The notes below the pieces were generated by a model. That model was not told the origin of the DNA, ran no database searches, and saw only the letters and a list, made by a program, of their open reading frames with translations. Below are positions 34,219-42,949 of a stretch of DNA of 64,000 nucleotides, in pieces (within the stretch, counting starts at the first letter, position 1; each line of letters begins with the position of its first letter). This stretch comes from Mycolicibacterium vulneris (lineage in GTDB: Bacteria; Actinomycetota; Actinomycetes; Mycobacteriales; Mycobacteriaceae). Location of the stretch: contig NZ_NCXM01000032.1 in NCBI RefSeq assembly GCF_002104765.1, forward strand, positions 1 to 64,000, in the 5' to 3' direction. The translations under genes and the position numbers were made by a program.

Positions 34219-34458
34219 CTGTCCTTCTACGCCGTCACACCGTCCGGATTCGAGTGGGAGGTCGGCTGGAATCCGATCGTGGTCGACGAGGCCACCTGGC
34301 AACCCACCAACTATCGCGGCATCAGCATCTGGGGCCACACTCCAGAGGGACAAACGATCATCGACAAACTCAACCAATTCAAGATCGGCGCCGTGTCACT
34401 GGTGCACCAGGAGGACGTCGTTCCCGCGCTCGCCGGAGCGGGAATTTCAGACCGCTGA
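34219..34458 (+). pseudogene. C-terminal remnant of an extradiol ring-cleavage dioxygenase
   Basis: 79 codons without a start follow an in-frame TAA (34216-34218). The stretch reads SFYAVTPSGFEWEVGWNP, TWQPTNYRGISIWGHTPEG and ends at TGA 34456-34458. VTPSGFEWEVGW with the metal-ligand Glu is the C-terminal hallmark of type I extradiol (BphC/HsaC-like) VOC dioxygenases. The rest of the gene is gone. It abuts the aldolase remnant head to head, so a deletion or inversion junction lies near 34210-34219. Confidence 0.75.
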
Positions 34459-34487
34459 TCACCCACGTGAAGAGGAGCAACGCGCAC

Positions 34488-35519
34488 ATGTCGCGAATCG
34501 ACACTCACCACCACGCCATCCCGTCGTTCTATCGAGACATGCTGCAAAAAGCCAGGATTGACGAAGCGGGAGGACGGGCGCTGCCGAAGTGGAGCCCAGA
34601 CGGATCGCTGCAGACCATGGCGGAATTGAACGTCGCCACCGCAATACTCTCGGTGTCGACGCCGGGCACCGCGTTCCTGCCCCGCGCGGCCGACGCGGCC
34701 TCGCTGGCCCGCGACCTCAACGACTACCTCGCCGGCCTGGTCGCCGACCAACCCAACCGGTTCGGATTCTTCGCCACCCTTCCCATGCCGCACCTGCGCG
34801 AGTCCGTCGACGAGGCCGCCAGGTCGCTCGACGAATTGCGCGCCGACGGAGTGGTGCTGCTCGCCAACAGCGCCGGGACCTACCTCGGGCAAAACGGTCA
34901 GGACGACCTGTTCGCCGCGCTGGACGCGCGCTCGGCGGTGGCGTTCATCCATCCCGGCGAGTTGCCCGGACCGGTGATCGACGGGATCGCGCCGTTTGCC
35001 GTCGACTTCCTGCTCGACACCACCCGCGCCGCGTATTTGCTTGTGCGCAATGGCATTTGCCGTCGATACCCGAACATCAAGTTCATCCTCAGCCACGCGG
35101 GTGGGTTCGTCCCCTACGCCTCGCACCGGATGGCGGTCAGCATCATGGGCGACACCGGACGCAGCCCGGGCGACAGCCTGGATGACTTCGCCGGCTTCTA
35201 CTTCGACACCGCGCTGTCCTCGAGCGCCGCCGCCCTGCCGAGCCTGCTGGCGTTCGCCAAGCCCGGCCACGTGACCTTCGGCTCGGACTGGCCCTTCGCG
35301 CCGGTGGCGGCCGGGAAGCTCTTCGCCGCCGGCCTGGAGACCTACCCGGGCCTGCGCCCGGACGCCCGCGCGGCGATTGAGCGCGACAACGCGCTCCCGC
35401 TGTTTCCGCGGCTCGGCGCGGTTGCGCCGCCCAAGCCCGGCGCGGCGCTCGACAAGTTGCGCCGCGGCGCCAGCCGGGCGGTCATGCGTGGGGTCGTACG
35501 GCTGGTCAACACCCGCTGA
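34488..35519 (+). CDS. Amidohydrolase-2 family metal-dependent hydrolase/decarboxylase
   Basis: 343 residues. The TIM-barrel motifs are IDTHHHAIP (metal His pair, residues about 5-8), FIHPGELPGP, LSHAGGFVPY (metal His), and FGSDWPFAP (catalytic Asp). Relatives include 6-methylsalicylate- and ACMSD-type decarboxylases acting on aromatic acids. The reaction here is not known. ATG 34488 has AAGAGGAG upstream. It lies 29 bases after the dioxygenase remnant, so it may once have been part of the same aromatic-degradation operon. Confidence 0.86.
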   Translation: MSRIDTHHHAIPSFYRDMLQKARIDEAGGRALPKWSPDGSLQTMAELNVATAILSVSTPGTAFLPRAADAASLARDLNDYLAGLVADQPNRFGFFATLPMPHLRESVDEAARSLDELRADGVVLLANSAGTYLGQNGQDDLFAALDARSAVAFIHPGELPGPVIDGIAPFAVDFLLDTTRAAYLLVRNGICRRYPNIKFILSHAGGFVPYASHRMAVSIMGDTGRSPGDSLDDFAGFYFDTALSSSAAALPSLLAFAKPGHVTFGSDWPFAPVAAGKLFAAGLETYPGLRPDARAAIERDNALPLFPRLGAVAPPKPGAALDKLRRGASRAVMRGVVRLVNTR

Positions 35520-35526
35520 CGGGCGC

Positions 35527-36432
35527 TCAGAGCCAGGCCTGCTGCCACGAGTGGATGCGTTCGGCCAGTTCGGGTCCGCGGTCCTCTTGAATGAAGTGGC
35601 TGGCGTTGATGCGGGCGTGCGGCTGGCCCGCGGCGCCGGGGATGTGCTTGATCAGGGCGCTGTCCGCCTGCCCGAGGATGGGGTCGCGGGCTCCGAAGAT
35701 GGCGAGGAAGGGCTTTTCCCAGCGGCCGAGGGCATCCCAGGCTTTCCTGTTGGCCGGAATCGCCGGATCGGTGGGTGAGGTGGGAACCAGCTGCGGAAAC
35801 GCGCGGGCCCCGGCCTGATAGGTCTTGTCGGGGAAGGGCGCGTCATAGCCGGCCCGGACTTTCGACGGCACCCGGCGAACCGTCCCGGCGCTGACGATGC
35901 GGCCGGCGGGCAGGACGGGGGAGTAGTGCGCGAAGGCGCGCCAGGCGTAGAAGGCCGGCGGGGTCCGCCGGTGCGCCGTGGGGAGGAAACCGTTGGCCAC
36001 CACCAGCCGCCCGACGCGGTCGGGCTGCTCGGCGGCGATGCGCAGCCCGATCAGCGATCCCCAGTCCTGAACGAACAGCGTGACGTCCCTGAGGTTGAGA
36101 TGCTCGAACCACGAGATCACCCACTCCACGTGGCGCTGGTAGGTGTAATCCTCGACCTGGCTGGGCTTGTCCGAACGGCCGAAACCGATCAGGTCGGGGG
36201 CGAGCACGCGGTTCCCGGCGTCGGTCAGGGGCGGGATCATCGTGCGGTAGAGATAGCTCCACGTCGGCTCGCCGTGCAGCAGAACGATCGGCGGCCCTTC
36301 GATCGTGCCCTCGTCCAGATAGTGCATGCGAAGCGGCCGCGTGTCGCTCGCGGTTACGTCAAGGTAGTGCGCAACGAACGGGTAGTCCTCCAGGTTTTCG
36401 AATCGGGAGTCCGGGGTTCGCAGCACATGCAT
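35527..36432 (-). CDS. dhmA: Haloalkane dehalogenase
   Basis: 301 residues, matching the 300-residue mycobacterial DhmA group. Motifs are LLHGEPTWSYLYR (oxyanion), FGRSDKP, VQDWGSLIGLRIA (Asp nucleophile flanked by the halide-binding Trp), ARDPILGQAD (acid) and NASHFIQEDRG (catalytic His). It hydrolyses haloalkanes to alcohols; the native substrate is unknown. ATG 36432 has GGAGGAG six bases upstream. It is tail to tail with the amidohydrolase gene. Confidence 0.92.
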   Translation of the reverse strand: MHVLRTPDSRFENLEDYPFVAHYLDVTASDTRPLRMHYLDEGTIEGPPIVLLHGEPTWSYLYRTMIPPLTDAGNRVLAPDLIGFGRSDKPSQVEDYTYQRHVEWVISWFEHLNLRDVTLFVQDWGSLIGLRIAAEQPDRVGRLVVANGFLPTAHRRTPPAFYAWRAFAHYSPVLPAGRIVSAGTVRRVPSKVRAGYDAPFPDKTYQAGARAFPQLVPTSPTDPAIPANRKAWDALGRWEKPFLAIFGARDPILGQADSALIKHIPGAAGQPHARINASHFIQEDRGPELAERIHSWQQAWL

Positions 36433-36543
36433 ATCAGCTCCTCCGGTGAACCGGCACCTCTCTTAGCCTCTCGCGCCGGCGCGAATTCGTCTAGTAGGAG
36501 ATTCATTGAGCCGGGCGCCACGGGCTATTAAACTGGCTTGCTC

Positions 36544-37272
36544 ATGGCAATTCGGCGCGCGGTTCTGCTCATAGCCGACATCGGCGGGTACACGCATTAC
36601 ATGCAGTGGAACCGGACGCATCTTGCCCATGCCCAGCTGACGGTTGCGGGCCTATTGGAGTCGGTCATCAACGCGGGCAAGGGTTTGAAGCTGGCCAAAC
36701 TCGAGGGTGACGCCGCGTTCTTCTGGGCGCCGGACAGCCACGCCAAAGAGGTGGTGTGCGACCGCCTGTCACGGATGCGCACGTCGTTCCTGGAGCGGCG
36801 CGAGCGGATGAAAAATGACATCGCCTGCGAGTGCGCGAGTTGCGAACAGCTGGAAAAGCTGTCGCTCAAGTTCGTCGTGCACGTGGGCGAGGTGGCGGAT
36901 CAGAAGGTGAAACGCCACGTCGAGCTGGCCGGCTTCGATGTCATTCTGGTGCACCGAATGCTGAAAAACATGGTGCCGGTTGCCGAATACGTGCTGATGA
37001 CTGATCCCGTCGCGGCCTGCCTCGACCAGCCGATGCGCGAGCTTTGCATGCCGTTGGTGCACGTCTTCGATGGCATCGGAGAAACGTCGACGCATTACAT
37101 CGACCTTGCGGCGGTGCAGGTTCCCGTTGCGGTGCCGCGGCGCAGCTTTTTCCGCCGACTCGGCGCGACGACGAGGTTCGAACTCGACAGCCTGCCCTTC
37201 ACGCTCGGCATGAAGGAGCCCGCCCAGGGGTTCCGCAACCTGGGCCGGGGTGCCGAGGAAGTCACCGCATAG
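36544..37272 (+). CDS. DUF2652 protein with nucleotidyl-cyclase-like fold
   Basis: About 242 residues from ATG 36544; TTG 36538 is the alternative. It starts AIRRAVLLIADIGGYTHYM, where the ADIGGYT strand mirrors the metal-binding strand of class III cyclases. LAKLEGDAAFFWAP mirrors the second metal Asp. ECASCEQLEKLSLKFVVHVGEV contains a Cys pair (CECASC). The remaining cyclase base-recognition residues are not evident, so enzymatic activity is doubtful. DUF2652 proteins are widespread and uncharacterised. Confidence 0.75.
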   Translation: MAIRRAVLLIADIGGYTHYMQWNRTHLAHAQLTVAGLLESVINAGKGLKLAKLEGDAAFFWAPDSHAKEVVCDRLSRMRTSFLERRERMKNDIACECASCEQLEKLSLKFVVHVGEVADQKVKRHVELAGFDVILVHRMLKNMVPVAEYVLMTDPVAACLDQPMRELCMPLVHVFDGIGETSTHYIDLAAVQVPVAVPRRSFFRRLGATTRFELDSLPFTLGMKEPAQGFRNLGRGAEEVTA

Positions 37273-37306
37273 CCGAAAACCACTGCGGCGCCGCGCCGGT
37301 CCGCGA

Positions 37307-38509
37307 TCAAGCGTCGGCCAGGGCCCGTCCCATCCGCGAGACCGCCTCGGTGAGAATGGCTCGCGAGGTGGCGAAGTTCAAGCGCACGTGTCCGGCTCCG
37401 CCGGTGCCGAACACGTGGCCGGAGCTGAGCGCTACCCGCGCGTGATCGAGGAACCAGCGGGCCGGCCCGGACAGATCGGCAACCACCGCAAGGCCGTCGG
37501 CGGCTTCTTCATCGAAGCCGAGCTCCCGGCAATCCAGCCACGCCAGGTAAGTGCCTTGCGGCCATTGGTATTTCACGCCGGGAAGGTGCTCGGCGACCAA
37601 CTCGCCCAGCAGTGTCCGGTTCTCGTCCAGGCCCCGCAGGGTCGCGTCGAGCCAATCGCTGCCGCTCCGAAACGCCTCGGCGTGGGCGAGGACACCGAGG
37701 TGACTGGGTCCGTGACTGACCTCCTCCGGCATCCGGTTCAGGTCGGCGGCGGCCTCGGGTCCGGCGATGGCCAGCGCGGCCTTCAGGCCGGACAGGTTCC
37801 AGGCCTTCGACGCGGAGATCAGGGCGAAGGCGTTCTCGGCGCCCGCAACGGTGAGGAAGGGAGTGAACCGCGATCCCGGCAGAATGACGGGGGCGTGAAT
37901 CTCATCGGACACCACCCGCACGCCGAATTGCCGGGCGAGCTCGGCGACCGCGCGGAGTTCGTCGGCGGTGTGCACCGATCCGGTCGGGTTGTGCGGATTG
38001 CACAGCAGATAGGCGACCTTCGCGCCCTTTCCGGCGCCTGCGCGAGCCCGAACGAAGGCATTCTCCAAGGCGGTCAAGTCAATTCGCCCATCGGCGAGGG
38101 GCGCCTCGATGACGCGACGTCCGTCGTGCGCGACGAATGCGTAGAACGGCGCGTAGACCGGCGGGTTGATGACGACGGCGTCGCCGCGATCGGTGAGCAG
38201 GCGCAGCACCTCGACGACGCCGAGCATGACGTCGGGAACCAGCGCCGTGCGGCCCACTTCCAGGTCGTGCCACTGCCAGCGTCGCGCGGCGAATAGGCTG
38301 ACCGCTTCCGCCAGCGCGGTTCCGCAGGGATATCCGGTGTCGCCGTTGTCGATGGCCGTCCGCAGTGCTTCGGCCACCGTCGGTGCCAGGTTGACGTCCA
38401 TCTCGGCGACCCACAGCGGCAGCACGTCGGCGGGGTGCGCGCCCCATTTCATGCTGGTGCGAACCCGCAGTTGCTGCAGCGTCAATTCCTCGAGCGGATT
38501 AACCGTCAC
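37307..38509 (-). CDS. MalY/PatB-type PLP aminotransferase / cystathionine beta-lyase
   Basis: 400 residues of fold-type I PLP enzyme. DVLPLWVAEMDVNLAPTV is the MalY/PatB signature, CNPHNPTGSVH holds the PLP-contact Asn, VVSDEIHAPVILPG the ring Asp, and ISASKAWNLSGLK the Schiff-base Lys. The late RLNFATSR binds the carboxylate. Likely activity is C-S lyase on cystathionine or aminotransfer. The M. tuberculosis counterpart I recall is Rv2294. GTG 38509 is the start. Confidence 0.9.
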   Translation of the reverse strand: MTVNPLEELTLQQLRVRTSMKWGAHPADVLPLWVAEMDVNLAPTVAEALRTAIDNGDTGYPCGTALAEAVSLFAARRWQWHDLEVGRTALVPDVMLGVVEVLRLLTDRGDAVVINPPVYAPFYAFVAHDGRRVIEAPLADGRIDLTALENAFVRARAGAGKGAKVAYLLCNPHNPTGSVHTADELRAVAELARQFGVRVVSDEIHAPVILPGSRFTPFLTVAGAENAFALISASKAWNLSGLKAALAIAGPEAAADLNRMPEEVSHGPSHLGVLAHAEAFRSGSDWLDATLRGLDENRTLLGELVAEHLPGVKYQWPQGTYLAWLDCRELGFDEEAADGLAVVADLSGPARWFLDHARVALSSGHVFGTGGAGHVRLNFATSRAILTEAVSRMGRALADA

Positions 38510-38532
38510 GCCCGCAGACTAACCGGCGCGAC

Positions 38533-39630
38533 CTACCCCCCGACAAACGCTTTCTGCGGGATGGTCAACGGAAGATCTACCGAACTCAGCAATCCCGGCT
38601 GGGCGGCAACGACATACGGCACGGCGTTGACGACGCGCATCGCGGTGGCGACCATGGCGCCCGCCCCGGACGTCATCCCGCCGATGCCGGCCTTGGCGGG
38701 ATCCTTCAGCGTCGCGGCCAGCGTGCAGTCGATGTCCGGATCGCCGGAAATCATGACGCGATAGGACAGATCGCCGATCCCGGTGGGCCAGTCGGGGGCG
38801 ACGTCGTGCGCGAGCCGGGTGACGTGCTCGATGACGATCGCCTCCCGGCCGTCGACCACGCCGATCGCCTGCATCCGCAGCGCGCCGCAGGTTCCGGCCT
38901 CGACGGTGCCCATCGCAACCTCCAGCGTCCGGTTGGTGACGACGCGGTCGAAACCCTCGCGCACTTCCTGGACTTCGATTCCCAACGCGTCGGCGATCAA
39001 CCGGATCTGCCCCTGCCATTCGCCGGCGATGGCACCCGGGTAGCTGATCCAGGGCTGGTAGTCGAGCGGACGGCCGAAGCCCAGCGCGTCGCTCATGATG
39101 TCGGGAACCCCATAGTCGTCGTACAGGCCGATCTCGAAGGAGTGGATCTTGTCGATCGACGACGACTGGGTAGACAGCACCAGCGGCAGATAGTCGGCGG
39201 CGAAGCCCGGCTCGATCCCGGAGGCGTACAGCGACACCTGGCCGTGCTTGGCCGCGGCGACCAGCTGGTCGCGCCACTGCGCGGGCTCGTAGGCGTGCGG
39301 GTTGACCAATCGGGTGGTGCTGGTGGTCACGACGTTGATCCCGGCTTCGAGCAGCTTGACGTAATCCGGGATGGCCAGCGCATCCCGCTCCGGACCGCTG
39401 GCCGCATAGATGACGCAGTCGGGCTTGAGCGCGATCAGCGCGTCGGCATCGTTGGTGGCTTTCAGGCCGATCGGCTCACCGCCGGCCAGCTCGCCCGCGT
39501 CCTTGCCGACCTTGTCGTCCGAGTGCACCCACACGCCTACCAGGTCCAGATTGGGGCGTCGCTGGATCGTGCGGATGGCGATCGAGCCGATGCCACCCGT
39601 CGCCCACACCGCCACGCGATGAGCCGTCAT
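38533..39630 (-). CDS. Dihydrodipicolinate-reductase-like NAD(P)-binding protein, copy 1
   Basis: 365 residues. An N-terminal Rossmann fold (VAVWATGGIGSIAIRTIQRRP, LVGVWVHSDDKVGKDAGEL) is followed by CVIYAASGPERD, INVVTTSTTRLVNP and SLYASGIEPGFAADYLPLVL. The C-terminal part is the long variant used by mycobacterial DapB-like proteins, not lysine-pathway DapB. The start is ATG 39630 with GAGGAGG about six bases upstream. It is clearly paralogous to 40865-41926. The substrate is unknown; a role in lipid or steroid catabolism is inferred from the neighbourhood. Confidence 0.85.
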   Translation of the reverse strand: MTAHRVAVWATGGIGSIAIRTIQRRPNLDLVGVWVHSDDKVGKDAGELAGGEPIGLKATNDADALIALKPDCVIYAASGPERDALAIPDYVKLLEAGINVVTTSTTRLVNPHAYEPAQWRDQLVAAAKHGQVSLYASGIEPGFAADYLPLVLSTQSSSIDKIHSFEIGLYDDYGVPDIMSDALGFGRPLDYQPWISYPGAIAGEWQGQIRLIADALGIEVQEVREGFDRVVTNRTLEVAMGTVEAGTCGALRMQAIGVVDGREAIVIEHVTRLAHDVAPDWPTGIGDLSYRVMISGDPDIDCTLAATLKDPAKAGIGGMTSGAGAMVATAMRVVNAVPYVVAAQPGLLSSVDLPLTIPQKAFVGG

Positions 39631-39881
39631 CGTTTTCCTCCTCGGGTGCGTGCGCGTGGCGCAACACGACGAAAGCCGGGGCGGCCGTTGCACTTACGTG
39701 GACGGCGGCGGCCGTTGTGACCCGACGTTCGACTTGGAAACTACCGCCGCGAATCCACCCGGTCAAGGATTTAGGAAAGCGGGCACTATCTTAACGAACA
39801 AATTTTAGGTTAGGGTGCAGCTGTGATGGCCGACCGGCGTTTTGCGCGCCTCCGAGCGACAATTCGGGGCGGTTGCCGCTG

Positions 39882-40853
39882 ATGTTTACGCTCAGGTTCG
39901 ACATGCGCGCCCCGCGTGGGGGTGCACCGGCCACCGATCTGCACGCCGCGGCCATCGACATGTGCGAGTGGGCCGAAACGCGGGGCGCCGTGCTGGCGGT
40001 GCTCTCCGAGCATCACGGCACCGACGACGGTCATCTGCCGGTGCCGCTCATTTTGGCGTCGGCGATAGCGGCGAGGACGCGCACGTTGGCGATCCTGCTG
40101 GCCGCGGTGCCGATTCCGTTGTGGGATCCCGTCCGGCTCGCCGAGGAGATCAGCGTGCTGGACCTGATCAGTCGCGGACGAGTGTCCTACGCGTTCGGGG
40201 TGGGACACCGGCATGAGGAATACGAGCACTTCGGTCTCGACATGAGCACGCGCGGTCGCGCGGCCGACGAGATGCTGGACATTCTGGGGCCGCTGGTCCG
40301 CGGTGAGTCCGTCGAATATCGGGGCCGCACGGTCCGCGTCACCCCACCGTGCGGCTCGCCCAACGGGCCGATGGTGCTGATCGCCGGCGGCAGCAAGGCC
40401 GCGGCGCGGCGGGCCGGCCGCTACGGACTGGGTTTCATCTCGCAGACCGCGTCGCCCGGCCTCAAGGAGTGCTACGAGGAGCAGTGCCGTGCGCACGGGC
40501 ACGAACCCGGAATCATCCAGTTTCCCCAACCGGGAGCTCCGACAACGGTTTTCGTTGCCGACGACGTCGATGGGGCGTGGCATGAGCTGGGGTCACACCT
40601 GCTGCACGACGCGAAGACGGCGGCGTCCTACCGGCCGCACGACGACTCGGTCGCCAGCATCACCCGCGCCGACAGCGTCGCTGAGCTTCGAGTGGACGGC
40701 GGCCCGTACCGCATCTTCACGCCCGAGGAGGCGGTCGACTACGTGCGCGGCGGGCAGCTGCTGCCGCTGCACCCGCTCTGCGGCGGTGTCGCACCGGACG
40801 TGGCGTGGCCCTATCTCGAGCGTGCCTCGGCCGCTTTTGCGGACGGCCGGTGA
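39882..40853 (+). CDS. LLM-class flavin/F420-dependent oxidoreductase, copy 1
   Basis: 323 residues. LLM barrel features are TLRFDMRAP, AVLAVLSEHHGTDDGHLP, LILASAIAARTRTL, SVLDLISRGRVSYAFGVGHR and AARRAGRYGLGFIS. ATG 39882 is preferred over TTG 39873 because GGGGCGG lies nine bases before it. It begins 251 bases from the divergent DapB-like copy 1, and the next gene (DapB-like copy 2) starts 11 bases after its stop. Copy 2 of this LLM gene follows that. Confidence 0.86.
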   Translation: MFTLRFDMRAPRGGAPATDLHAAAIDMCEWAETRGAVLAVLSEHHGTDDGHLPVPLILASAIAARTRTLAILLAAVPIPLWDPVRLAEEISVLDLISRGRVSYAFGVGHRHEEYEHFGLDMSTRGRAADEMLDILGPLVRGESVEYRGRTVRVTPPCGSPNGPMVLIAGGSKAAARRAGRYGLGFISQTASPGLKECYEEQCRAHGHEPGIIQFPQPGAPTTVFVADDVDGAWHELGSHLLHDAKTAASYRPHDDSVASITRADSVAELRVDGGPYRIFTPEEAVDYVRGGQLLPLHPLCGGVAPDVAWPYLERASAAFADGR

Positions 40854-40864
40854 GGAGAGTGCCT

Positions 40865-41926
40865 ATGCGTGTTGTCGTGTGGTCGACCGGGGGAGTCGGC
40901 TCGAACGCGATCGATGCCATCCGGCGACGGCCGGACCTGGAACTTGTTGGCGTGTGGGTGCATTCGCCCGACAAGGTGGGCAAGGACGTCGGCGAGCTGG
41001 CCGGCAGTACGCCGCTGGGGCTGCTTGCCACCAATGATGCCGACGCGCTGATCGCGCTGCGGCCCGATTGTGTGGTCTACGCGGCCAGCGGTCCCGACCG
41101 CGATGGCGCGGCCGTGCCCGACTACGTGCGTCTGCTGGCGGCGGGCATCAACGTGGTGTCGACGTCGTCGACGAGTCTGGTGTACCCGCCGTCCTACTTC
41201 GCGCCCACCTGGCGCGACGAACTGGACGCCGCGACCACAGCCGGCCAGGTGTCGTTCTACGCATCGGGCATCTTCCCCGGCTTCGCTTCCGATCAGCTCG
41301 CGCTGCTCATGACCACCCAGTCCAAGACCATCCGCCGGATCACGGCCAGCGAGGCGGCGCTCAACGATCACTACCCGGTGGCCGACGTGATGATGGACGG
41401 GATGGGATTTGGCCGGCCGCTGGACTTCGAGCCGATGCTGAAGACGCCCGGGTTCATCGAAATGGCTTGGAAGGCACCGATTCATCTCATGGCGGAGGGA
41501 CTCGGTGTCGAGGTGGACGAAATTCGCGGTTCGCTCGACCGTGAGCTCACGGACCGGGACATCAAGGTGGCCTTCGGCACCGTCAAGGCCGGCACCTGCG
41601 GCGCCGTGCGGACCCGGGCGGCGGGAGTGGTCAAGGGCCGCGAGGCCATCGTGATCGAGCACGTCATCCGGATGGCCCGCGACGTCGCACCCGATTGGCC
41701 CGCCTCGGACTGCGACGCCACGTACCGGGTCGACATCGAAGGAGATCCCGACATCCACTGCGAGATGACGCTGGGCGAGAGTGCGGGTCATGGGGCGGGG
41801 CGAGCCGCGATGGCGTCCACGGCGATGCGCGTCGTCAACGCGATCCCGTATGTCGTCGACGCGCCCCCGGGCCTGCTGAGCTCGCTGGATCTCCCGACCA
41901 CGCTGCCGCTTTACGCCTTCGACTGA
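40865..41926 (+). CDS. Dihydrodipicolinate-reductase-like NAD(P)-binding protein, copy 2
   Basis: 353 residues, paralogous along its whole length to copy 1: VVVWSTGGVGSNAIDAIRRRP, GVWVHSPDKVGKDVGELAG, CVVYAASGPDRDGAAVPDYV, STSSTSLVYPP and SFYASGIFPGFASDQLALL. The shared tail reads AMRVVNAIPYVVDAPPGLLS. ATG 40865 has GAGGAG seven bases upstream, formed from the end of the preceding LLM gene. It sits between the two LLM genes in one operon. Confidence 0.86.
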   Translation: MRVVVWSTGGVGSNAIDAIRRRPDLELVGVWVHSPDKVGKDVGELAGSTPLGLLATNDADALIALRPDCVVYAASGPDRDGAAVPDYVRLLAAGINVVSTSSTSLVYPPSYFAPTWRDELDAATTAGQVSFYASGIFPGFASDQLALLMTTQSKTIRRITASEAALNDHYPVADVMMDGMGFGRPLDFEPMLKTPGFIEMAWKAPIHLMAEGLGVEVDEIRGSLDRELTDRDIKVAFGTVKAGTCGAVRTRAAGVVKGREAIVIEHVIRMARDVAPDWPASDCDATYRVDIEGDPDIHCEMTLGESAGHGAGRAAMASTAMRVVNAIPYVVDAPPGLLSSLDLPTTLPLYAFD

Positions 41927-41970
41927 ACGTGTAACCTACGTCGCAAGATTAGGGCAGCTAGGAGTTTGCC

Positions 41971-42945
41971 GTGTACACACTGCGCTTCGATATGCGCGAT
42001 CCCGAATGGGCCGCGCCCCCAGCCGATCTGTACGCCGCGGCGCCGGAAATGTCCGCGTGGGCCGAGGAACACGGTGGTCTGGCCGCCGTCCTGTGCGAAC
42101 ACCACGGCTCCGAGGACGGCTACCTGCCGTCGCCGTTCTTGCTGGCCTCGGCGGTGGCGGCGCGGACGCAGCGGCTGGCGCTGAGCCTGATCCTGATCCT
42201 GCCGTTCTACGAAACCGTGCGTCTCGCCGAGGACATGGCGGTGCTCGACATCATCAGCAATGGGCGGGCCTCCTACATCCTGGCCCTGGGCTACCGGCCC
42301 GAGGAGTTCGAGCACTTCGGCTTGCCGATCAAGAAGCGCGGTCGCCTCTGCGACGAGAAACTCGCGCTGTTGCGGCGACTACTTGCCGGCGAAACCGTCG
42401 TCGAGGACGGACGGCGGATCAGTGTGACGCCCCGCCCGCTGACTCCCGGCGGGCCGGGACTGATGTGGGGTGGGGGAACGGTCGCCGCGGCCCGCCGGGC
42501 CGGCCGGTACGGCCTGGGCATGCTGGGCAACGCCAACGCGCCGGGCATGCAGGAGGCCTACGAGGAGGCGTGCCGCGAGCACGGGCATACGCCCGGCCCG
42601 ACGATGTTTCCCGACCGCAACACGCCCTCGGTCGTGTTCGTCGCCGAGGACGTGGACCAGGCGTGGAAAGAGATCGGCGAGCACCTGCTGCACGACGTGC
42701 GCACCTACGCCGCGTGGAATCCGGGGGACGAGACGACGGCGGGATTCAGCCACGTCAACACCATCGACGAGCTGCGCGAGGCGGGGACGTCGCACGTGAT
42801 TATCTCGGTGCCGGAAGCGATTTCGCGGGTGAAGGCTGGCCAGGTGCTCAACCTGTCGCCGCTGTGCGGCGGGCTGCCGCCCGAGATCGCGTGGCCGTAC
42901 CTGAGGCGCGTGGGCGAAGTGGTGCTGCCCGAGGCGCTCGGCTGA
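41971..42945 (+). CDS. LLM-class flavin/F420-dependent oxidoreductase, copy 2
   Basis: 324 residues, closely paralogous to 39882-40853: TLRFDMRDPEWAAPPADLY, GGLAAVLCEHHGSEDGYLP, MAVLDIISNGRASYILALG and VAAARRAGRYGLGMLGNANA. GTG 41971 follows TAGGAG by seven bases. A 44-base gap separates it from DapB-like copy 2. Its stop is four bases from the end of the convergent substrate-binding-protein remnant. Confidence 0.87.
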   Translation: MYTLRFDMRDPEWAAPPADLYAAAPEMSAWAEEHGGLAAVLCEHHGSEDGYLPSPFLLASAVAARTQRLALSLILILPFYETVRLAEDMAVLDIISNGRASYILALGYRPEEFEHFGLPIKKRGRLCDEKLALLRRLLAGETVVEDGRRISVTPRPLTPGGPGLMWGGGTVAAARRAGRYGLGMLGNANAPGMQEAYEEACREHGHTPGPTMFPDRNTPSVVFVAEDVDQAWKEIGEHLLHDVRTYAAWNPGDETTAGFSHVNTIDELREAGTSHVIISVPEAISRVKAGQVLNLSPLCGGLPPEIAWPYLRRVGEVVLPEALG

Positions 42946-42949
42946 CGTT

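Noticed and set aside
33833..34480. An intact aldolase gene of about 185 residues on the minus strand
   Set aside because: The frame is open, but the first 55 residues are unrelated to the family and the catalytic barrel is absent. It is called a pseudogene.
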